Part shown: positions 59,563-64,000 of the stretch, piece by piece
How positions within the stretch are numbered: position 1 is the stretch's first letter
How the letters are laid out: each line of letters opens with the position of its first letter
Assembly (NCBI RefSeq): GCF_041435115.1
Contig: NZ_CP108046.1
Location: 620,001-684,000 of the forward strand
Source: Streptomyces sp. NBC_00289
GTDB taxonomy: Bacteria; Actinomycetota; Actinomycetes; Streptomycetales; Streptomycetaceae
DNA length: 64,000 nt
Reading direction: 5' to 3'
The notes under the pieces: model-generated
Database searches by the model: none
What the model was told of the DNA's origin: nothing
What the model saw: the letters and a program-made list of their open reading frames with translations, nothing else
Made by a program: the position numbers and the translations under genes

Positions 59563-60084
59563 ATGTACGCCACCACGACCCGCGACAGCCAGACCGGCCG
59601 GACTAGTCCGTCGGGCGGCAGCGCCGACCAACCGCGGTCCGCAACAGACATCAAAGACACCCACGCCCCGCGGATCCCGGGCCAGCGCAAGCCGGTGGAC
59701 GACGTGACCCACGCACTGCAGCACCGCCCCGAAGCGGTCAGCACTGCCCGGCACACCGCCCATCAGATCCTGGCCGGCTGGAAGGTAGACGGCGAACCGG
59801 CCGACGCGGCGGTACTGATCGTCTCCGAACTGGTGACCAACGCCATTGAACACGCCCAGCCGCCCCTCGCACTGCACCTGCACCGCGAGCACACGGGCGG
59901 CAGGGTATGGGTGGGAGTCAGCGACGGCGGACCCGCAGCCAAGCCGGGAGCCTGGACCACTTCGTGCGCCCACGACGAGCACGGCCGCGGCATCACCATC
60001 GTCGACACACTCGCTCATGCCCATGGCACCCGTCCCCTCCCCCACGGAGGCACCACCCACTGGGCCCGGCTCAACACCGCCTGA
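59563..60084 (+). CDS. RsbW-like ATP-binding (HATPase) regulatory protein, paralogue 2
   Basis: The start at 59563 (MYATTTRDSQTGRT) follows GGAAG, as in paralogue 1. The 173-residue product has N box SELVTNAIEHAQ, G1 VGVSDGGP and G2 HDEHGRGITIV, and ends THWARLNTA. A perfect terminator hairpin follows at 60173-60210. The shared leader and MYA start show it arose by duplication with the gene at 33490. Its partner sigma or anti-anti-sigma factor is not in the window. Confidence 0.85.
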   Translation: MYATTTRDSQTGRTSPSGGSADQPRSATDIKDTHAPRIPGQRKPVDDVTHALQHRPEAVSTARHTAHQILAGWKVDGEPADAAVLIVSELVTNAIEHAQPPLALHLHREHTGGRVWVGVSDGGPAAKPGAWTTSCAHDEHGRGITIVDTLAHAHGTRPLPHGGTTHWARLNTA

Positions 60085-60172
60085 TCCCCACACTCCGGCC
60101 CCGCACCTGACAGCCGGGCCGGCCGGTGCGGCCACACGGCACGTCCCTCCGCGCGGCCGCACCCCGAAAGAA

Positions 60173-60210
60173 TGGGGGCGGGATTCCACACCCCCGGAAT
60201 CCCGCCCCCA
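60173..60210. terminator. strong hairpin terminator after the ATPase gene
   Basis: The arms TGGGGGCGGGATTCC (60173-60187) and GGAATCCCGCCCCCA (60196-60210) are exact 15-bp inverses with an 8-base loop. There is no T-run, as is common for Streptomyces terminators. It lies 89 bp past the stop. Confidence 0.7.
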
Positions 60211-60526
60211 CTCCTGCGCCATCACAGTCAAGCAACCAGCCCCAGCAGACACCGAGCGGACGCTCCAGACAGGCCCGCCGGGAGCAGCACAACCCCGCCG
60301 TTGAACAAGAGGGGCTGCCGCGCGGCACAGACCGGACAGCGCACGGCCTGGAACACGCAGAAACTCAAGAGCAGACCCGCACAAAAGGTTCACCCAAGCC
60401 ATGCTGCTCATAGTGAGCGCCGGGGGCGACGACATCGATGCGCTGGGCAGCTCCCTGCCGCCGCACATCGAAATTCACGCGGAAGGCCGCTGGAAAGCCC
60501 AGGGTTGTCGCCGTACGTCTGAACGC
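60211..60526. other. intergenic with a possible short gene split by ISL3
   Basis: An ATG at 60401 opens a short frame (MLLIVSAGGDDIDALGSSLP, then HIEIHAEGRWKAQG). Once ISL3 and one 8-bp duplication are removed, it ends after about 48 residues. It resembles no family I know. It may be a truncated start of a larger lost gene. Confidence 0.3.
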
Positions 60527-62142
60527 GGCCCTGGCAAGATTTTCGTGAAGCGGGGCTGTGCCACCGTGCGCCGGTTACGCTCCGTCACGGGCGGTGGCGT
60601 CGGAGGTGGGCCATGAGGACGACGCGGTGGCACAGGAGCGGAATGCCGGCGGCTGGCCATAATCCGTTACTGGAGCTTCAGGTCCGTGATGCGGCCTTCG
60701 TTGACGCCGGAGCTGAACGGGGGTGGTGATCCCCTGTACGACCGCAAGTTGGTCTTCGCGGATGGGTTTGGTCGAGCTCCGGGCAGTGTTCAAGCAGCCG
60801 ACGGAGTGCCTCGGTGGGGTGCAGGCCGCGCTTCGGCGGTGTGGTGGTGATCCACCGGGCGACCTGGCGGGGTGATGGTGGCCGCTCGCGCGGTGTGTCG
60901 ATCGGCAGACCGCGGCGTAGCGGCGCGATGGCCATCTTGACCCGCTGGTAGTGGCGGCCGTAGCCCTTGGCGGCAATCTCCTGGTGCAGCACGGTCGCGG
61001 TGTGCTCGCCTTCCTCCCACCGCTGCCTCAGATACTCCAGATACGGGTCGAGGCTCGTGGGCCGGCGGGGCGGAGTGCGCCGTACGCACTCCTGCCAACA
61101 GGCAGCGCGTGCGTACTTGGCCACGGTGCGGCGGTTCAAGCCGAGCTCGCGGGCTATCGCACTGAGACTGCGGGCCGTGCCGGTGTACCCCTGGACGGTC
61201 TCGAACAGTCGCTTCGCGTGACGGAGGGCGGGAGTATCGCCCCGCCTCGCACGGTTCGTCCGACGGCGGTGGGGCCGGTTCGGGTTCACGTACTGCGGCG
61301 GCCAGGCAGCCGCGGTGGGCCGCGGCGATGTCCGAAACCCGCTTCGACAGCCCCTGCCACAGGTGAAAACGGTCGCTGACCTGCACCGCGTCCGGGGCTC
61401 CCTGGGCGATGCCCTGCCGGTAGACCAGCGAACCGTCCCGGCACACCACCTCGACGCCGGGATGCGCACGCAGCCAGGAGGCCAACTGCTCGGCATCGCG
61501 CCCGGCCCACAACTCGATCGGCAGCCGCGTGTCGGCATTCACCAGCAACGTACCGTAGACGTCCGCGTACAACGCAAAGTCATCCACAACCAGCACCCGC
61601 GGTGCCGCGACCGCCGCAAGTCCCATGCGCATCAACTGGAACAGCACACTCGTCCGCGACAACGGCGTCCTCAAGATGCGCAGAAGTCGGGCCCCGCCAC
61701 GGCCGGCGAGCAACACCCCGGCCATCTCGACCAGATGCTGCAGCAGCGGACTGCGACGCTGACAGCGCACCGTCAGCCCCTCCACCTGCTCGGCAAACGT
61801 CCGCCGCCCGCAATCCGCACTGTCACAAAACAACCGCCGCACCGCCAAACTGATCAGCACCGGGCGGCCCCCGGCGACATCGGCCAGCGTGCGTGAATAC
61901 CGGCTGTGCACCCGCGCCGACTCGCACCGGCAATCCGGACACGCCACCATCAACTCGCGGGTACGGGCAGCGATACGGACCACGCCACCCGACGACCACA
62001 CCCGTTCCACCCGCACCACATCCAGGTGCGGCGACCCAATTCGTACGAGGTCATCACACTCGCCGAAGGTCCCACTCCCCGTGACGGAGCGTCACCGGCG
62101 CACGGTGGCACAGCCCCGCTTCACGAAAATCTTGCCAGGGCC
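60527..62142 (-). mobile_element. ISL3-family element (copy b)
   Basis: The ends GGCCCTGGCAAGATTTTCGT (from 60527) and inverse (to 62142) match copy a. The 8-bp duplication CTGAACGC is present on both sides (60519-60526 and 62143-62150). It is about 125 bp shorter than copy a through an internal deletion near 60770. Confidence 0.92.
60600..62019 (-). pseudogene. ISL3-family transposase, frameshifts and internal deletion
   Basis: The N-terminal two thirds are in one frame from about 62019 (CPDCRCESARVHSRYSRTLA, RTFAEQVEGLTVRCQRRSPL, VLVVDDFALYADVYGTLLVN). At about 61235 a break shifts to RHAKRLFETVQGYTGTARSL. Near 60770 LEHCPELDQTH jumps directly to KPIREDQLAVVQGIT, missing about 40 residues compared with copy a. 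The C-terminus is also out of frame. Confidence 0.85.
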
Positions 62143-62251
62143 CTGAACGCGGCCAGTGACGTACGAGTGAAAAAGGCGGCTTGTTGATGCGGTGAGTCCT
62201 GTTGCTCGGCACTCTGCTGCTGGTTGGTAAGGGGCGGCGGAGGGCAGGGCG

Positions 62252-62407
62252 ATGATGTTGGACCCGCAACGCTGGTGGGAACTGCGGCGTTTCCGTGCCC
62301 TGTTCGAGTCCGGTGCGGTGACTCTGACGGAGGTCGCCAAGGAGACGGGCCTGAACCGGAAGCCGGTCCGCATGTATCTGTCCGGGCAGGCCCCAGACCT
62401 CCGGTAG
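62252..62407 (+). pseudogene. IS21-family IstA N-terminal relic
   Basis: The 51-residue frame MMLDPQRWWELRRFRALFES with TEVAKETGLNRKPVRMYLSG matches the start of the IstA at 24572. It stops after QAPDLR. Only the helix-turn-helix remains. Confidence 0.7.
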
Positions 62408-62501
62408 TGACCTGTGGATAACCTCGCTGACCTGCGTGCTTTCTGCGGTGCTGATTGTGTGAAAGTTGTTGAGATGGCTGGCGAATGGATAGGGTCTCCT
62501 G

Positions 62502-64000
<1,499 letters not shown>

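Overview
The window looks like Streptomyces DNA from an accessory locus, such as a chromosome arm or a linear plasmid. It has high G+C coding bias, a LAL-type LuxR regulator, a Streptomyces subtilisin inhibitor, RsbW-like ATPase paralogues, a DUF3558-like lipoprotein, and insertion sequences typical of actinomycetes. I saw no rRNA, tRNA, CRISPR array or housekeeping operon. Most of the 64 kb is an insertion-sequence graveyard with a few intact cargo genes between the elements.

Layout. 0-5 kb: IS630 relic, an ISAs1 element with an 8-bp target duplication, a frameshifted secreted-protein gene, ISAs1 and IS66 relics, and a small membrane protein. 5-8.4 kb: nested IS5 and ISAs1 insertions that can be unpacked base by base. 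8.4-9.2 kb: an AT-richer two-gene cassette with a small zinc deaminase and a helical protein. 9.5-14 kb: four IS1380 copies or relics around an intact paralogue of the broken secreted protein. 14-20 kb: IS630, IS4, IS701, ISAzo13, IS5 and ISL3. 20.5-23.2 kb: a 904-residue LAL regulator. 23-31 kb: IS3, IS30, IS21, ISL3, IS256 and IS5 relics around a three-repeat secreted protein. 31-34 kb: a small protein, an OafA-like acyltransferase and an RsbW-like ATPase. 34-38.3 kb: IS110, a 5'-truncated group II intron, and a Lys-P1 subtilisin-inhibitor gene. 38.8-44.7 kb: an IS630 inside IS256, then IS30, an intact IS3, and a lipoprotein. 45-47 kb: a DD-carboxypeptidase and a small membrane protein. 47-58 kb: IS110, ISL3, IS256, IS5, two abutting IS630 elements (one holding an intact IS110) and IS701. 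58-60 kb: a Fic AMP-transferase gene whose start codon lies in a repeat array, and a second RsbW-like ATPase. 60.5-64 kb: a second ISL3, an IS21 relic, and an open-ended transposase-like gene with an 18-unit Gly-Ala hexanucleotide repeat.

The cargo genes do not form one pathway. Several act outside the cell or at the envelope: the secreted proteins, protease inhibitor, acyltransferase, lipoprotein and carboxypeptidase. Others are regulatory or possibly defensive: the LAL regulator, ATPases, Fic protein and deaminase. The strongest leads are the IS110 insertion at 53926-55467, which has an uninterrupted reference copy of its target and a candidate bridge-RNA guide, and the AT-rich deaminase cassette.
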